Shown: positions 34,088 through 44,632, counted from the stretch's first letter. The stretch: 64,000 nucleotides of DNA from Biformimicrobium ophioploci (GCF_030270605.1 NZ_BSYJ01000004.1:1-64000), one strand, 5' to 3'. Numbers and translations: made by a program. Notes: a model not told the origin generated them from the letters alone.

Positions 34088-35296
34088 ATGACCACTCAAA
34101 ACCTTCCGAAAATCCTTGGCGCCCTCCTGCTCGGTGCCTGCAGCACTACCGCACTCCAGGCCGCAGCGGCCGATACCGACCAGGCAACGTTTGCCGACGC
34201 GCTCAAGTCCGGCAAGGTTGCAGTGAGCCTGCGCTATCGCCTCGAGAGCGTGGACCAGGACAACCTGGATGATACGGCCCTGGCTTCCACCCTGAAGAGC
34301 CGCATCAACTGGACCAGCGGCACTTATCGCGGCTTTGGTGCATTTATCGAGATGGACGATGTCACCGCGGTTGGTGACGACGATTACAACTCCACCGTGA
34401 ACGGCAATGTGGAATACCCGGTGGTAGCGGATCCGGAAGGTACCGAGGTCAACCAGGCCTATATCCAGTACCGCGGCGACAACTCCGTGGTGACTGCAGG
34501 CCGCCAGCGTATCAACCTGGACGGCCAGCGCTTCGTCGGTGGTGTGGGCTGGCGCCAGAACGAGCAGACCTATGACGGTTACCGCTACCAGTACGGTGCG
34601 GCCAAGGGCCTGCAGCTGGATTACAGCTACGTGTACAACGTCAACCGTATATTCGGCGAAGACAGCGGCAAGTCCGATCTCGAGGGCGATATCCAGCTGT
34701 TCCACGCCACTTACCCGGTAGCCGAGGGGCACAAGGTTAGCGGCTTCCTGTACGAGCTGGACCTGGACAACGCGGTGAACGCTTCCAGCCGCACCATCGG
34801 TGTGGATTACAAGGGGGCGTTTGGCCCGGTCAAGGCACACCTGAGCTATGCCAACCAGACCGAAACCGGTGACAGTGCGCTCGACTACAGCGTGCCTTAC
34901 TACCTGGCAGAAGTGGGCAGCGCCATCGGCCCGGTAAATGCAAAACTGGGTTACGAGGTACTGGGCGCGGACAACGGCACCGGCTTCGCAACCCCGCTGG
35001 CAACCCTGCACAAGTACCAGGGCTTTACCGACAAGTTCCTGGCCACCCCGGGTGACGGTGTCGAGGACCTGTATGTGGGTGGCAGCATGAAAGTGGGCGG
35101 CGGCAAGCTGGGTGTGACCTACCACACTTTCACTGCCAGTGAGTCTTCTGCGGACTACGGCAGCGAGATCGATATCAGCTACGGTCGCAAGCTTACCGAT
35201 GGCCTGACCGGCGTGATCAAGTACGCCAGCTACAGCGCGGATGATTACAGCGTGGACACCGACAAGGTGTGGCTGATGCTGACCGCGAGCTTCTGA
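34088..35296 (+). CDS. outer membrane porin of the alginate-export type, copy 1
   Basis: A 402-residue beta-barrel protein. Signal peptide 1-25 ends 'LQAAAA'; the barrel begins 'VAVSLRYRLESVDQDN', and the chain ends in phenylalanine ('MLTASF') as outer membrane proteins do. Segments such as 'DDYNSTVNGN', 'GTEVNQAYIQY', 'GRQRINLDGQRFVG' and 'WRQNEQTYDG' are shared almost word for word with the minus-strand porin at 52929. The fold matches the alginate_exp/OprD-like group. Its place beside nitrate transporter genes suggests uptake of nitrate or another small anion, but the substrate is not known. A strong terminator follows. Confidence 0.8.
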   Translation: MTTQNLPKILGALLLGACSTTALQAAAADTDQATFADALKSGKVAVSLRYRLESVDQDNLDDTALASTLKSRINWTSGTYRGFGAFIEMDDVTAVGDDDYNSTVNGNVEYPVVADPEGTEVNQAYIQYRGDNSVVTAGRQRINLDGQRFVGGVGWRQNEQTYDGYRYQYGAAKGLQLDYSYVYNVNRIFGEDSGKSDLEGDIQLFHATYPVAEGHKVSGFLYELDLDNAVNASSRTIGVDYKGAFGPVKAHLSYANQTETGDSALDYSVPYYLAEVGSAIGPVNAKLGYEVLGADNGTGFATPLATLHKYQGFTDKFLATPGDGVEDLYVGGSMKVGGGKLGVTYHTFTASESSADYGSEIDISYGRKLTDGLTGVIKYASYSADDYSVDTDKVWLMLTASF

Positions 35297-35340
35297 TCAA
35301 GCTGACAACAATTCCGGTCAAAACAATAACAAGAATGGTT

Positions 35341-35367
35341 GCCCCGGTTTTACCGGGGCTTTTTTTG
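35341..35367. terminator. intrinsic terminator shared by the porin and nasA ends
   Basis: GCCCCGGT and ACCGGGGC form an 8-bp stem with a three-base loop, followed by seven T. It lies 45 bases after the porin stop and 9 bases beyond the stop of the convergent nasA gene. Confidence 0.9.
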
Positions 35368-35375
35368 TGTTGAAT

Positions 35376-38147
35376 TTATTCCTGCAGGGCCGGAATCAGC
35401 TCAGGCTGCGTTGCCATGATTAGCTCCGTGAGTTCCGGCTTGCACGAACCGCAACCGGTGCCGCAGCGCAGTGATTCACCCAGCGCTTCCACAGTGTCGC
35501 AGCCATTGCCGATGGCCTCGCGCACGGCGCGTTCGCCCACCTGCAGGCAGCTGCACAGGATGCGCCCCGGATCGGCCGGTGCCACCAGCCAGGCCCCGGT
35601 GTGACCCGGCAGGTCCGCACTGAAACGTTGTTCCAGTGTTCGCCGGTCCGGCAGCTGCGCGCGCTCGGCGTGTTCGAACAGCTGCAGTTGTAGTGCATGA
35701 TCACTGGCAACCAGGCGCTGGCCCCGCACCGCGTGCATCGCGCGCCAGTGCCAGTCAAACGCCTGTGGCAGCACCGTGCCAAGCAGTGCTTTCCAGTCCA
35801 CCCCGCCCGACAGCGCCAGCTCCAGGCGCATGCCCGCATCAAACTGCACCCGGTACCAGTGTTGCAGCACACCGCGTTTGCCAAGCGCGCTAATGATCGC
35901 GCCGGCATAGGCATGCGGCAGCAACAGCGTGGCCCAGCGCTGCACCGCAACGGCTTGAAGAGATACGGCAGTCTGCTTGAACTGCGGCTGGCCGGAGATC
36001 GGGTCCAGCAGGGCCGGCACCAGCGCATCGACGCGGCCCGCCAGGCAGTTACTGTCGCTCCAGTGAATGGGGGCAAACAGGTGACCGGGTTGCAGCCCGG
36101 TATCGGTGCGCGCAAAACCTAGGAACATGCCCTCGGCGTTGCCAAGGCGCAGCAGCTGGCCGTCACTGATAGCGAGGCGCTGCATATCGCCAGGGTGCAT
36201 ATGGATCTCGGCGGCTTCCTGGTGGTCCTGCAGGCGCCGCGCCTGTCCGGTGCGGGTCATGGTATGCCACTGGTCGCGGCTGCGGCCGGTATTCAGGAGA
36301 AAGCCAGCGCTTTGCTGTAGTGTGCTGGGCTGGGCTGTGTCGGGCTGTGGTGCGCTGGCCTGTACCGGCACAAAGCGGGCGCGGCCGGATTCAGTGTAGA
36401 AGTGGCCGTCGTCGTAGAGGCGCTTGCGCCCACCCGGGTATTTTTCTGTGACCGGCCACTGCAGTGGCCCCAGCTGGTCGTACTCGCGCGCGCTGAGGCG
36501 CGCCAGTGCGGAAATATCAAAAGCGCGCTCGCCGTGGTTTTCAAAACCGGACAGCGCGGCGTGCTCGACAAAGATATCGCGCGGCGACTGGTAATCGAAC
36601 GCCTCACCGTAGCCGAGCCGTTGCGCCAGGTCGCAGACAATCTGCCAGTCGTGACGCGCGTCCCCGGGCGCGGGCAGAAAGCCGCGCTGCCTCGAGATGC
36701 GTCGCTCGGAATTGGTCACGGTGCCGTCTTTCTCGCTCCAGCCGGTGGCCGGCAGGGCGATGTCGGCCAGCTGCAGGGTATCGCTTTCCGCGGAGCAGTC
36801 GGACACCACCAGCAGTTCACATTTCTGCAGCGCGCGGCGGATGCGATCGGATTGCGGCAGGCTTACCGCCGGGTTGGTGGCCATGACCCACAGGGCCTTG
36901 ATCTGGCCGCGCTCGACCGCCTCGAACAGTTCCACGGCCTTGAGCCCCGGTGCAGGCGCAACGTTCGGTTGGGTGTTCGGCGTGCGCCAGAATTTTTCCA
37001 GCAGGGCGATATGCGCGCTGTTGAACTCCATATGCGCGGCCAGCTGGTTGGCGAGCCCGCCCACCTCCCGCCCGCCCATGGCATTGGGTTGCCCGGTAAT
37101 GGAAAACGGCGCGGCGCCGGGCTTGCCGATACGCCCGGTGGCCAGGTGACAGTTGATAATGGCATTGTTGCCGTCGGTGCCGCGTACCGACTGGTTGACG
37201 CCCTGGGAGTAGAAACTCACGGTCTGCGGGTGTGCGGCAAACCACTGGTAAAAACGCAGGAGATCTGCCGGGTCCAGGCCACACTCGCGTGCGGTCTGCT
37301 CGGGCGTCATGGCTTGCGCCGCGGCCAGTGCCGCAGCGGCGTGCTCGGTGTGCGCCCCGATAAATGCAGCATCGGTATGGCCGTGGCTGTGCAGGTAGTG
37401 CAACAGGCCGTTGAACAGCAGCGCGTCGGTGCCGGGCTTCAGCGCCAAGTGCAGGTCCGCCAGCTGGCAGGTGGCATTGCGGCGCGGATCGATCACCACG
37501 ATTTTCTTGCCGGGGTCGGCGGCCCTGGCGGCCTGCATGCGCTGGAACAGGATGGGGTGGGTCCAGGCGGCATTGGAGCCGACCAGCACAAGCAATCTTG
37601 CCTCTTCCAGGTCTGCATAACAGCCGGGTACGGTGTCCGCGCCAAACGCGCGCTTGTGTGCAGCGACTGCCGATGACATGCACAGGCGCGAGTTGGTATC
37701 GACGTTGGCGCTGCCAATAAAGCCTTTCATCAGCTTGTTGGCCACGTAATAGTCTTCGGTCAGCAGCTGGCCCGACAGGTAAAACGCCACTGAGTCCGGG
37801 CCGTGACGCGCAATCGCCTCGCGGAAACCGTGCGCCACCGCATCCATGGCCGTATCCCAGTCGCAGTCCACGCCGTGCAGGCGCGGGCGCAGCAGGCGAC
37901 CCTGTGTTACCAGGGTCTCGGCCAGGGCGCTGCCCTTGACGCAGAGGTTGCCGCGGTTGGCGGGATGGATGCTGTCGCCGCTGACGCTGACATCGATACG
38001 GGGTTCAGATACCTGGGCGGCCTGCGCCGACGGTGTTGCGCTGGCGGCGACTGTGCTGGTGGCGACCACACCGCAACCTACCCCGCAGTACGGGCAGGTG
38101 GTGGCGCAACGCCGTGCAGAAAAAACTTCGGTAACGCCGACGGACAC
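35376..38147 (-). CDS. nasA: assimilatory nitrate reductase catalytic subunit
   Basis: A 923-residue cytoplasmic molybdenum enzyme that reduces nitrate to nitrite for nitrogen assimilation. The N-terminal [4Fe-4S] site is 'CPYCGVGCGV' at about 19-28, followed by the bis-MGD domains ('GVNQSVRGTDGNNAIINCHL' region, 'GQPNAMGGREVGGLAN'). The C-terminus is a BFD-like [2Fe-2S] domain ('CSCLQVG', 'CGTGCGSCKPEL'), which takes electrons from a partner as in Klebsiella NasA. A low-complexity insert at 30-45 is unusual. nirD lies 32 bases upstream on the same strand, so nirB-nirD-nasA is one operon. Confidence 0.93.
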   Translation of the reverse strand: MSVGVTEVFSARRCATTCPYCGVGCGVVATSTVAASATPSAQAAQVSEPRIDVSVSGDSIHPANRGNLCVKGSALAETLVTQGRLLRPRLHGVDCDWDTAMDAVAHGFREAIARHGPDSVAFYLSGQLLTEDYYVANKLMKGFIGSANVDTNSRLCMSSAVAAHKRAFGADTVPGCYADLEEARLLVLVGSNAAWTHPILFQRMQAARAADPGKKIVVIDPRRNATCQLADLHLALKPGTDALLFNGLLHYLHSHGHTDAAFIGAHTEHAAAALAAAQAMTPEQTARECGLDPADLLRFYQWFAAHPQTVSFYSQGVNQSVRGTDGNNAIINCHLATGRIGKPGAAPFSITGQPNAMGGREVGGLANQLAAHMEFNSAHIALLEKFWRTPNTQPNVAPAPGLKAVELFEAVERGQIKALWVMATNPAVSLPQSDRIRRALQKCELLVVSDCSAESDTLQLADIALPATGWSEKDGTVTNSERRISRQRGFLPAPGDARHDWQIVCDLAQRLGYGEAFDYQSPRDIFVEHAALSGFENHGERAFDISALARLSAREYDQLGPLQWPVTEKYPGGRKRLYDDGHFYTESGRARFVPVQASAPQPDTAQPSTLQQSAGFLLNTGRSRDQWHTMTRTGQARRLQDHQEAAEIHMHPGDMQRLAISDGQLLRLGNAEGMFLGFARTDTGLQPGHLFAPIHWSDSNCLAGRVDALVPALLDPISGQPQFKQTAVSLQAVAVQRWATLLLPHAYAGAIISALGKRGVLQHWYRVQFDAGMRLELALSGGVDWKALLGTVLPQAFDWHWRAMHAVRGQRLVASDHALQLQLFEHAERAQLPDRRTLEQRFSADLPGHTGAWLVAPADPGRILCSCLQVGERAVREAIGNGCDTVEALGESLRCGTGCGSCKPELTELIMATQPELIPALQE

Positions 38148-38179
38148 CCTGAGAACTACCTTTCTGACAGACCAATGAT

Positions 38180-38539
38180 TCAGGCCACGCCGCAGGGCAG
38201 GGCCAGGCGGATATGTGCACCATCGATCACCACCGGGTAGACGCCGACGCAGTGTTCCGGTGCATCCAGGCAGATACCGGTTTCCACGCTGTAGCGCTGC
38301 TTGTACAGCGGTGACACCACGTAAAGCTCCCCTTCGTGCTCCGCCAATAGTCCGCGCGCGAGAATGCTGGCGCGTGCAATCGGGTCCCAGTTGTCCATGG
38401 CGTAGAGGGTGCCGCTGGGCCCGTGCTGGTAAATGGCAATCTGGCGCCCTTCCAGCAGCACACAGATGCCGGAATTCTCCACCAGGTCATCGGTGCGGCA
38501 GGCGGTTACCCAACTGTAATCGGTTGCGATATTTTCCAT
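38180..38539 (-). CDS. nirD: nitrite reductase (NADH) small subunit NirD
   Basis: A 119-residue protein with a Rieske-like fold, the small subunit of NADH-dependent nitrite reductase NirBD. Its sequence 'GICVLLEGRQIAIYQ', 'DPIARASILARGLL' and 'YKQRYSVETGICLD' matches NirD, which keeps the Rieske fold but lacks the [2Fe-2S] ligands; only isolated cysteines are present. The start at 38539 has GGAAGG upstream, and a longer frame to 38731 overlaps nirB without conserved sequence. It lies 59 bases after nirB and 32 before nasA. Confidence 0.92.
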   Translation of the reverse strand: MENIATDYSWVTACRTDDLVENSGICVLLEGRQIAIYQHGPSGTLYAMDNWDPIARASILARGLLAEHEGELYVVSPLYKQRYSVETGICLDAPEHCVGVYPVVIDGAHIRLALPCGVA

Positions 38540-38598
38540 TTGCTGGCCTTCCCGTTCAGGGTTTGCGTGTCTGGTTCTGTGTATGGCTATGTGTGCGC

Positions 38599-41130
38599 TC
38601 AGGCTTCCATCGGTTCCGGGCGCGGTTGGCCGCGCTCCTCCACAAAACGGATTTTTTCGTCCGCCGCATCGGAGTTGACGAACTGACGGAAGCGTTTCAG
38701 TTTTTCCGGGTCTTCGATCGCAGTCTTCCATTCACACTGGTAGGTGCCCACCACATGGGACATGCGCTGTTCCAGTTCATCACAGATGCCGAGCCTGTCA
38801 TCGATCACGACAGAGCGGAGGTATTCGAGGCCGCCGTCCAGGTTTTCCAGCCACACCGAGGTGCGCTGCAGTTTGTCAGCGGTGCGCACATAGAACATCA
38901 GTATGCGGTCGATGTAGCGGATGAGGGTGACGTCGTCGAGGTCGGTGGCAAACAGGTCGGCGTGGCGAGGACGCATACCGCCGTTGCCACATACATACAG
39001 GTTCCAGCCTTTTTCCGTGGCGATCACGCCGATGTCCTTGCTCTGTGCCTCGGCGCATTCGCGAGTGCAGCCGGACACCGCCATCTTGATCTTGTGTGGC
39101 GAACGCAGGCCTTTGTAGCGGTTCTCCACCAGCAGCGCCATGCCCACACTGTCCTGCACGCCAAAGCGGCACCATGTGCTGCCCACGCAGGATTTCACCG
39201 TGCGCAGGGACTTGCCGTAGGCGTGCCCGGTTTCGAAGCCGGCGTCGATCAGTTCGCGCCAGATTTCCGGCAGCTGTTCCAGGCGTGCGCCAAACAGGTC
39301 GACGCGCTGGCCGCCGGTGATCTTGGTGTACAGGTTGTACTTTTTCGCCACCTGGCCGAGCACGATCAGCTTGTCCGGGGTCACCTCGCCACCGGGAATA
39401 CGCGGCACCACAGAATAGGTGCCGTTCTTCTGCATATTCGCCATAAAGGTGTCATTGGTGTCCTGCAGGCCGACATGCGGCTTCTCCAGGATGTGGTCGT
39501 TCCACAGAGATGCCAGCACCGAGGCCACCAGTGGCTTGCAGGTTTCGCAGCCGTCCTTCGGCGCTTCGCCGGCGGCATTGCGGGTACCGTGTTTCTGTAG
39601 CAATTCCTCGAAGGTACGGATTTCCTCGACCTTGATCTGGTGGAAAATCTCCTGACGGGTAAAGGCGAAGTGCGCACAGAGGTTGTTGTTGACCTCCATG
39701 CCCAGCGCCGCCAGTTCCTCGTCGACCACGCTTTTCAGCAGAGCCGCACAGCCGCCGCAACCGGTGCTGGCTTTGGTGCTTTCCTTGACCTCGCCGAGGC
39801 TGCAGCAGCCGCCGCTGATGGCTGCGGAGATATCGCCCTTGGCCACGTTGTGGCAGGAACAGATGGTGGCGGTGTCCGGCAGGGCGCCGCCGGCGAGCTC
39901 GACGCCTTCCACGCCCGGCAGGATCAGCGCCTCGGGCTGTGCCGGCAGGTCCATGTCGTTGAGGTGATACTGCAGCAGCGTGTCGTATTCCCCGGTATCC
40001 CCCACCAGTACCGCGCCCAGCAATTTATCGCCGGCATCGTTGGTGATCAGGCGCTTGTAAACGCCGTGCTGCTCATCGAGGTAAGTGATGGCCTTGGCAC
40101 CTTCGCTGCGACCGTGGGCATCGCCGATCGAGCCCACTTCCACGCCCAGTAGTTTCAGCTTGGTGCTCATGTCGGCACCGGTGAAGGCCGCAGCCTCACC
40201 CAGTAGCACGCCCACTGCGGTGCGTGCCATCTGGTAGCCCGGCGCCACCAGGCCGAAAATACGGTTGTCGTAGAGCGCGCACTCGCCGATGGCGAGGATA
40301 TTCGGGTCCGAGGTAAAACACTGGTCATCGATCACGATGCCGCCGCGCTCGCCAACAACCAGGCCGGCCTCGCGCGCCAGTTCGTCGCGCGGGCGAATGC
40401 CGGCGGAGAATACGATCAGGTCGGTCCAGAGTTCGTCACCATCGGCAAACTGCATGCGCAGCCTGGCTGGCGCGGACTTGCCACCTTCAGTGATTTTCTG
40501 GGTCGCCTTGCTGGTGTGCACCTGCACGCCCAGCGCCTCGATCTTGTCGCGCAGTAGCTTGCTGCCGCCCTCGTCCAGCTGCACCGACATGAGGCCCGGA
40601 GCGAATTCCACCACGTGGGTCTCGAGCCCGAGCTCGCGCAGCGCGTTCGCGGCTTCGAGGCCGAGCAGGCCGCCGCCGATCACCACGCCGGATTTGCCGG
40701 CGCGGGCCGCCGCGTGGATTTCGCCCAGGTCGTCGATGGTGCGGTACACGTAATTACCCGGCAGGTCCGCACCCGGGATGGGTGGCACAAACGGGTAGGA
40801 GCCGGTGGCGAGCAGCAGCTTGTCGTATTCGAAGATTTTGCCGGTTTCGCTGGTGAGCTTGCGCTCGGCGTGATCGATATAGGTGACCTTCTCGCCCTTG
40901 TGGATGTGGATTCCCCAGTCCAGGTATTGCTGGTAATCCGCCATCATCAGGTCGGCGGCAGTCTTGCCGGCAAAATATTCGGACAGGTGCACGCGGTCGT
41001 AGGCGAGGCGCGTTTCTTCGGAGAACAGGGTGATGTCAAAAGTTTCTGCGGCGGGGTGGCCCATCAACTGTTCGATAAAATGGTGGCCCACCATGCCATT
41101 GCCGATGATCACCAGTTTGCACTTTTTCAT
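38599..41130 (-). CDS. nirB: nitrite reductase (NADH) large subunit NirB
   Basis: An 843-residue cytoplasmic enzyme reducing nitrite to ammonium with NADH. The N-terminus is a FAD/NADH oxidoreductase ('VIIGNGMVGHHFIEQL', 'LLATGSYPFVPPIPG', 'GGGLLGLEAANAL'). A BFD-like [2Fe-2S] domain follows ('CSCHNVAKG', 'STGCGGCAALL'). The C-terminal sulfite/nitrite reductase part contains 'CVGSTWCRFG' and 'VSGCTRECAEA', the siroheme and [4Fe-4S] ligands. The length fits the family. A sigma-54-like promoter lies 90-100 bases upstream, and nirD and nasA follow in the same direction. Confidence 0.95.
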   Translation of the reverse strand: MKKCKLVIIGNGMVGHHFIEQLMGHPAAETFDITLFSEETRLAYDRVHLSEYFAGKTAADLMMADYQQYLDWGIHIHKGEKVTYIDHAERKLTSETGKIFEYDKLLLATGSYPFVPPIPGADLPGNYVYRTIDDLGEIHAAARAGKSGVVIGGGLLGLEAANALRELGLETHVVEFAPGLMSVQLDEGGSKLLRDKIEALGVQVHTSKATQKITEGGKSAPARLRMQFADGDELWTDLIVFSAGIRPRDELAREAGLVVGERGGIVIDDQCFTSDPNILAIGECALYDNRIFGLVAPGYQMARTAVGVLLGEAAAFTGADMSTKLKLLGVEVGSIGDAHGRSEGAKAITYLDEQHGVYKRLITNDAGDKLLGAVLVGDTGEYDTLLQYHLNDMDLPAQPEALILPGVEGVELAGGALPDTATICSCHNVAKGDISAAISGGCCSLGEVKESTKASTGCGGCAALLKSVVDEELAALGMEVNNNLCAHFAFTRQEIFHQIKVEEIRTFEELLQKHGTRNAAGEAPKDGCETCKPLVASVLASLWNDHILEKPHVGLQDTNDTFMANMQKNGTYSVVPRIPGGEVTPDKLIVLGQVAKKYNLYTKITGGQRVDLFGARLEQLPEIWRELIDAGFETGHAYGKSLRTVKSCVGSTWCRFGVQDSVGMALLVENRYKGLRSPHKIKMAVSGCTRECAEAQSKDIGVIATEKGWNLYVCGNGGMRPRHADLFATDLDDVTLIRYIDRILMFYVRTADKLQRTSVWLENLDGGLEYLRSVVIDDRLGICDELEQRMSHVVGTYQCEWKTAIEDPEKLKRFRQFVNSDAADEKIRFVEERGQPRPEPMEA

Positions 41131-41216
41131 ACTGCTTTTCTCACCATGAAAACGTTGGGTCGGTGCCGCCGGGTTGTTGTTATGCTGGCGGTTGCTGTGT
41201 GTCGTGCAACCAATAC

Positions 41217-41233
41217 TTCAAGTTTCGTGCCAA
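41217..41233 (-). promoter_or_regulatory. sigma-54-type promoter of nirB-nirD-nasA
   Basis: On the minus strand TTGGCACG-AAAC-TTGAA matches the -24/-12 consensus TGGCACR-N4-TTGCW except that the -12 C is A. Further upstream, GCACCAAAAT (41288-41297, minus strand) and a second GCACCAAAAA (41330-41339) resemble halves of NtrC sites (GCACC-N5-GGTGC). Predicted transcription starts near 41207. The same promoter form occurs before the nitrate transporter at 44591. Confidence 0.6.
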
Positions 41234-41382
41234 CAAAACGTGCACAAAATTGCGGGGTTGCCGCCACAAATGCGCGCAGTTCGAATTATTTTGGTGCGTG
41301 CACCTGTTCCGGGCGCAACCCGGTGGGCTTTTTTGGTGCGCGCCCGCGGCGACGCCGCTTTTGGTTTGTGGGAAGGCAGCAG

Positions 41383-43128
41383 TCACAGGCTGCGCAGCAG
41401 GTGTGCACCAACAAGGAGCAGCGACAGCAGTTGCCACACCAGCACCGGGTTGCGCTCGATCAGCGGGCGCCGGTCCGGTGGTGTGAACGCCGGGTTGGGT
41501 TCGCGCAGGTCGGTCATGAATTCTGACAGCGCCTGGTAGCGCTGCGCGGGGTCGGCGGCACAGGCTTTCGCCAGGGCGCCATCGAGCCAGGCCGGCAGGG
41601 CCTTGTTGAGGCGTGTTGCCGGGCGGTATTCGAACTGTGCGTAGTTACGTAGCTGGTAAAAACTGCTGCCGAACCTTTCCTTGTAGGGATAGCGCCCGGT
41701 GAGCAGCTCATAAGTGATCACGCCGAGGGAGAACAGGTCGGAAATCTGTGTGGCGGGTTCCTGCCGGAAATACTCCGGGGCAATATAGTTCTTGCTGCCG
41801 GGGGCAACTGCGGCGGCTTCCGGGCGGTAATCGCCCAGGCCGGCCACCCGTGCTGCGCCAAAGTCGATCAGCTTGATGCGACCGTCCGGGCAAACCATGA
41901 TGTTTTCCGGTTTCAGGTCCTGGTGGATCACGGACATGCGCTGCAGGCGGCGCAGTGCACTGGCCACCTGGGCAACGATATCGCGTACCTGGTCAATTTC
42001 CGGTGCGGGGTTGTCCGCCATCCACTGGCGCAGGCTCTTGCCCGGTACCAGTTCCATTGCGTGGTACAGAAACCTGCGTTCGGGATGCGGTGTGTGGATG
42101 CGAACGATACCCGGGTGGTCGAGGCGCCGCCCGATCCACTCCTCGCGGGCAAACATCTCCAGGTAGTCCGGATCGTCGACAAAATTCTGCGATGGTGCCT
42201 TGAGCACGACTTTGTCGCCGCTGCCGAGATCCTCCGCCAGGTAGATATGGCTGCGACTGCTGCTGTGCAATTCCTCCAGTACCAGGAAGTTGTCGATCCG
42301 GTTGCCGGGCACGAGTGCCGGCGGGATGGGCAGGTCGCGAGTCTGTTGCAGCAGGTCCGTGGCTTCGGGTTCCGGCAGTGCATCCACGCGGCAGATGGCC
42401 GCGGTGAGGTTGTCATCGCTCCCGGCCAGCAGGGCGGATCGCACAAGCTCCTCTGCGGCCTGCTGTGGCTCCGCTGACGATGCCAGCATCCGCAGTTGCG
42501 AGGGTGACAGGGCATCATGTACGCCGTCGGTGCTGAGCAGGAACAGGTCGCCGGCCTGCAGCGCCTCACAGCGATAGTCGATTTCCAGGTGCTGGTCCAT
42601 GCCCAGCGCGCGGCCAAGGAAACGCCGGTGGCCGCCGGTGCTGTGGTCGCGGGTGAGTTGTTCCAGCTCGCCATCGCGCAAGCGGTAGACGCGCGAATCG
42701 CCCACGTGCAGCAGGTGTGCCGAGCGGCCCTTGAAAATGACCGCGCAGAAGGTGGTCAGCCAGGCATCGCGGCCACCGCCGGAAAGTGCGCTGCCGGCGC
42801 CGCTGTAGCCCTGGCGGAACAGCCAGCTGTTGATGGCACGCAGTACCCGTGCGCCCGCCTCGCTCGCGGACCAGCTGTCGGGGGTACTGAAATAGTCATT
42901 GATAAAGCCGTTGACCGCGGCCTGTGCGGCTTCGCCGCCGGCATCGGAAGAGCTTACGCCATCGGCGATCACCAGGGCCGCACCGGCAATGCCGCCCTGT
43001 TCCCAGCCGGCGGCATCATCGTTGCGCGGCTTGAGACCGCGCTGTGAGCAGATGCCCGCCTCGAGCCGCAGTTCCTGTGCGGCCCGGGCGCGCAAGCGCA
43101 GATTTGCGTCAGCGGACATTTGGATCAT
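41383..43128 (-). CDS. PP2C phosphatase / Ser-Thr kinase fusion, copy 2 (next to a nitrate transporter)
   Basis: A 581-residue paralogue of the fusion at 28859, with the same order: PP2C domain (about 22-250: 'KPRNDDA', '[11 protein letters not shown]', 'GDSRVYRLR', 'STDGVHDAL', 'SDDNLTAAI'), kinase domain (about 275-535: 'VVLKAPS', '[13 protein letters not shown]', 'LIDFGAAR', and an intact 'APEY'), and a C-terminal membrane segment. The catalytic loop is HQD instead of HRD in both copies. Its ATG overlaps the stop of the nitrate transporter upstream (ATGA at 43125), so the two proteins are made together. A role in controlling nitrate uptake or assimilation is inferred from the coupling. Confidence 0.88.
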   Translation of the reverse strand: MIQMSADANLRLRARAAQELRLEAGICSQRGLKPRNDDAAGWEQGGIAGAALVIADGVSSSDAGGEAAQAAVNGFINDYFSTPDSWSASEAGARVLRAINSWLFRQGYSGAGSALSGGGRDAWLTTFCAVIFKGRSAHLLHVGDSRVYRLRDGELEQLTRDHSTGGHRRFLGRALGMDQHLEIDYRCEALQAGDLFLLSTDGVHDALSPSQLRMLASSAEPQQAAEELVRSALLAGSDDNLTAAICRVDALPEPEATDLLQQTRDLPIPPALVPGNRIDNFLVLEELHSSSRSHIYLAEDLGSGDKVVLKAPSQNFVDDPDYLEMFAREEWIGRRLDHPGIVRIHTPHPERRFLYHAMELVPGKSLRQWMADNPAPEIDQVRDIVAQVASALRRLQRMSVIHQDLKPENIMVCPDGRIKLIDFGAARVAGLGDYRPEAAAVAPGSKNYIAPEYFRQEPATQISDLFSLGVITYELLTGRYPYKERFGSSFYQLRNYAQFEYRPATRLNKALPAWLDGALAKACAADPAQRYQALSEFMTDLREPNPAFTPPDRRPLIERNPVLVWQLLSLLLVGAHLLRSL

Positions 43129-44591
43129 CCGACGTCAATCAGGGCCACGCTGCCGTCCGGCATCACTTCTGCCATCTGGCCTTTGGGCTCTTCCAGCAGT
43201 AACAGGGTTACCAGACCGAGCACGGCGGTAGCGGCGATGACCAGGAAAAACACCTGGTAGGAAACCATGCTCAGCACGGTCAGGTAGAACACCGCACCGA
43301 CGTTGCCATAGGCACCGGTCATGCCGGCAATCTGGCCGGTGAGGCGGCGTTTGATCAGCGGCACCACCGCGAACACGGCACCCTCACCGGCTTGCACGAA
43401 GAAGGAGCAGACCATGGCGGCTGCGACGGCCAGCCACAGCGGCCAGCTGCTGTCCACCAGGCTCATGCTGAAATAGCCGAGTGCCAGGCCCGCGGTGAGC
43501 ACCAGCAGGGTGGTGCGGCGGCCGAAACGGTCGCTGATCCAGCCGCCGCCGGGGCGCGACATCAAATTCATAAAGGCATAGGCCGAGGCCACAAGGCCGG
43601 CCAGTACCGGGTCCAGGGAAAAGGTCTCGGAGAAGAACAGCGGCAGCATGGACACCACTGCCAGTTCGGAACCGAAGGTGGCGAAGTAGAGCACGTTGAG
43701 GACCGCCACCTGCTTGAACTTGTACTGGTGCAATTCATCCACCGGCTCGGAAAACAGGTGCTTGTTGACCGCGTAGGTCTTGCGGCAGTCCATCAGGTAC
43801 AGGGTGATCAGTGCGGCGTAGATCGTAATGGCCGCGACTTCCGGCAGCAGCGCAACGCCCTGCGGCGACAGTTTCCAGGTCAGCAGGGCCAGCGCAGCAT
43901 ACAGAGGTACCTTCATGATAAGCAGCAGGTAGAAGTCGCTGACGGAAGTCACTTCCATGGCGCCGCCGTTCTTCGGCTTGAAGTAGGTTGCCCCCTTTGG
44001 GGTATCGCTCACGGAGAAGAAATAGATCACGCTGTACACCAGCGAGATCAGGCCGGTGAGGCCGATCGCGTAGCGCCAGCCATCGTCGCCGCCAAACAGC
44101 AGTGCGATGGTGGGTAGCAGCATGGCGCCGGCGGCGGAGCCGAAGTTGCCCCAGCCGCCGTAGATGCCCTCGGCGGTACCCAGCTGCTTGGCCGGGAACC
44201 ACTCGGACACCATGCGGATGCCGATTACGAAACCCGCACCGATAAAGCCCAGCAGGAAGCGCGCGATCGCCGCCTGCATAAAGCTGTCCGCCAGCGCGAA
44301 CATAAAGCACGGGATACTGCCCACCGCCAGCAGCAGGGAGTAGGTGAGGCGCGGGCCGTAACGGTCCGTCAGCATGCCGATGAGGATGCGCGCCGGGATG
44401 GTCAGGGCCACGTTGAGGATCAGCAGGGTTTTGACCTGTGCGGTGGTCAGCGACAGGCTCTGCGCGATCGCGCCCAGTAATGGCGCGTGGTTAAACCAGG
44501 CAAAGAAGGTGATGAAAAACGCAATCCAGGTCAGGTGCAGGATGCGCGTCTTGCCGCTGAATGACAGCAGGTTCATGGAGCCGGATGACAT
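43125..44591 (-). CDS. nitrate transporter of the assimilation cluster (NarK/NasA-type MFS)
   Basis: A 488-residue major facilitator closely similar to NarK at 30821: it shares '[20 protein letters not shown]', '[20 protein letters not shown]' and the cytoplasmic tail '[20 protein letters not shown]'. It is predicted to import nitrate, possibly with nitrite export. The start has GGAGG eight bases upstream and a sigma-54-like promoter 42 bases upstream. It is translationally coupled with the phosphatase-kinase gene. This pair and the pair at 28859-32296 are duplicates of one another in order and orientation. Confidence 0.9.
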   Translation of the reverse strand: MSSGSMNLLSFSGKTRILHLTWIAFFITFFAWFNHAPLLGAIAQSLSLTTAQVKTLLILNVALTIPARILIGMLTDRYGPRLTYSLLLAVGSIPCFMFALADSFMQAAIARFLLGFIGAGFVIGIRMVSEWFPAKQLGTAEGIYGGWGNFGSAAGAMLLPTIALLFGGDDGWRYAIGLTGLISLVYSVIYFFSVSDTPKGATYFKPKNGGAMEVTSVSDFYLLLIMKVPLYAALALLTWKLSPQGVALLPEVAAITIYAALITLYLMDCRKTYAVNKHLFSEPVDELHQYKFKQVAVLNVLYFATFGSELAVVSMLPLFFSETFSLDPVLAGLVASAYAFMNLMSRPGGGWISDRFGRRTTLLVLTAGLALGYFSMSLVDSSWPLWLAVAAAMVCSFFVQAGEGAVFAVVPLIKRRLTGQIAGMTGAYGNVGAVFYLTVLSMVSYQVFFLVIAATAVLGLVTLLLLEEPKGQMAEVMPDGSVALIDVG

Positions 44592-44632
44592 GGGTTTCCT
44601 CCGTGGGGCGAGATCAGTGTCACGGAGGTTTT

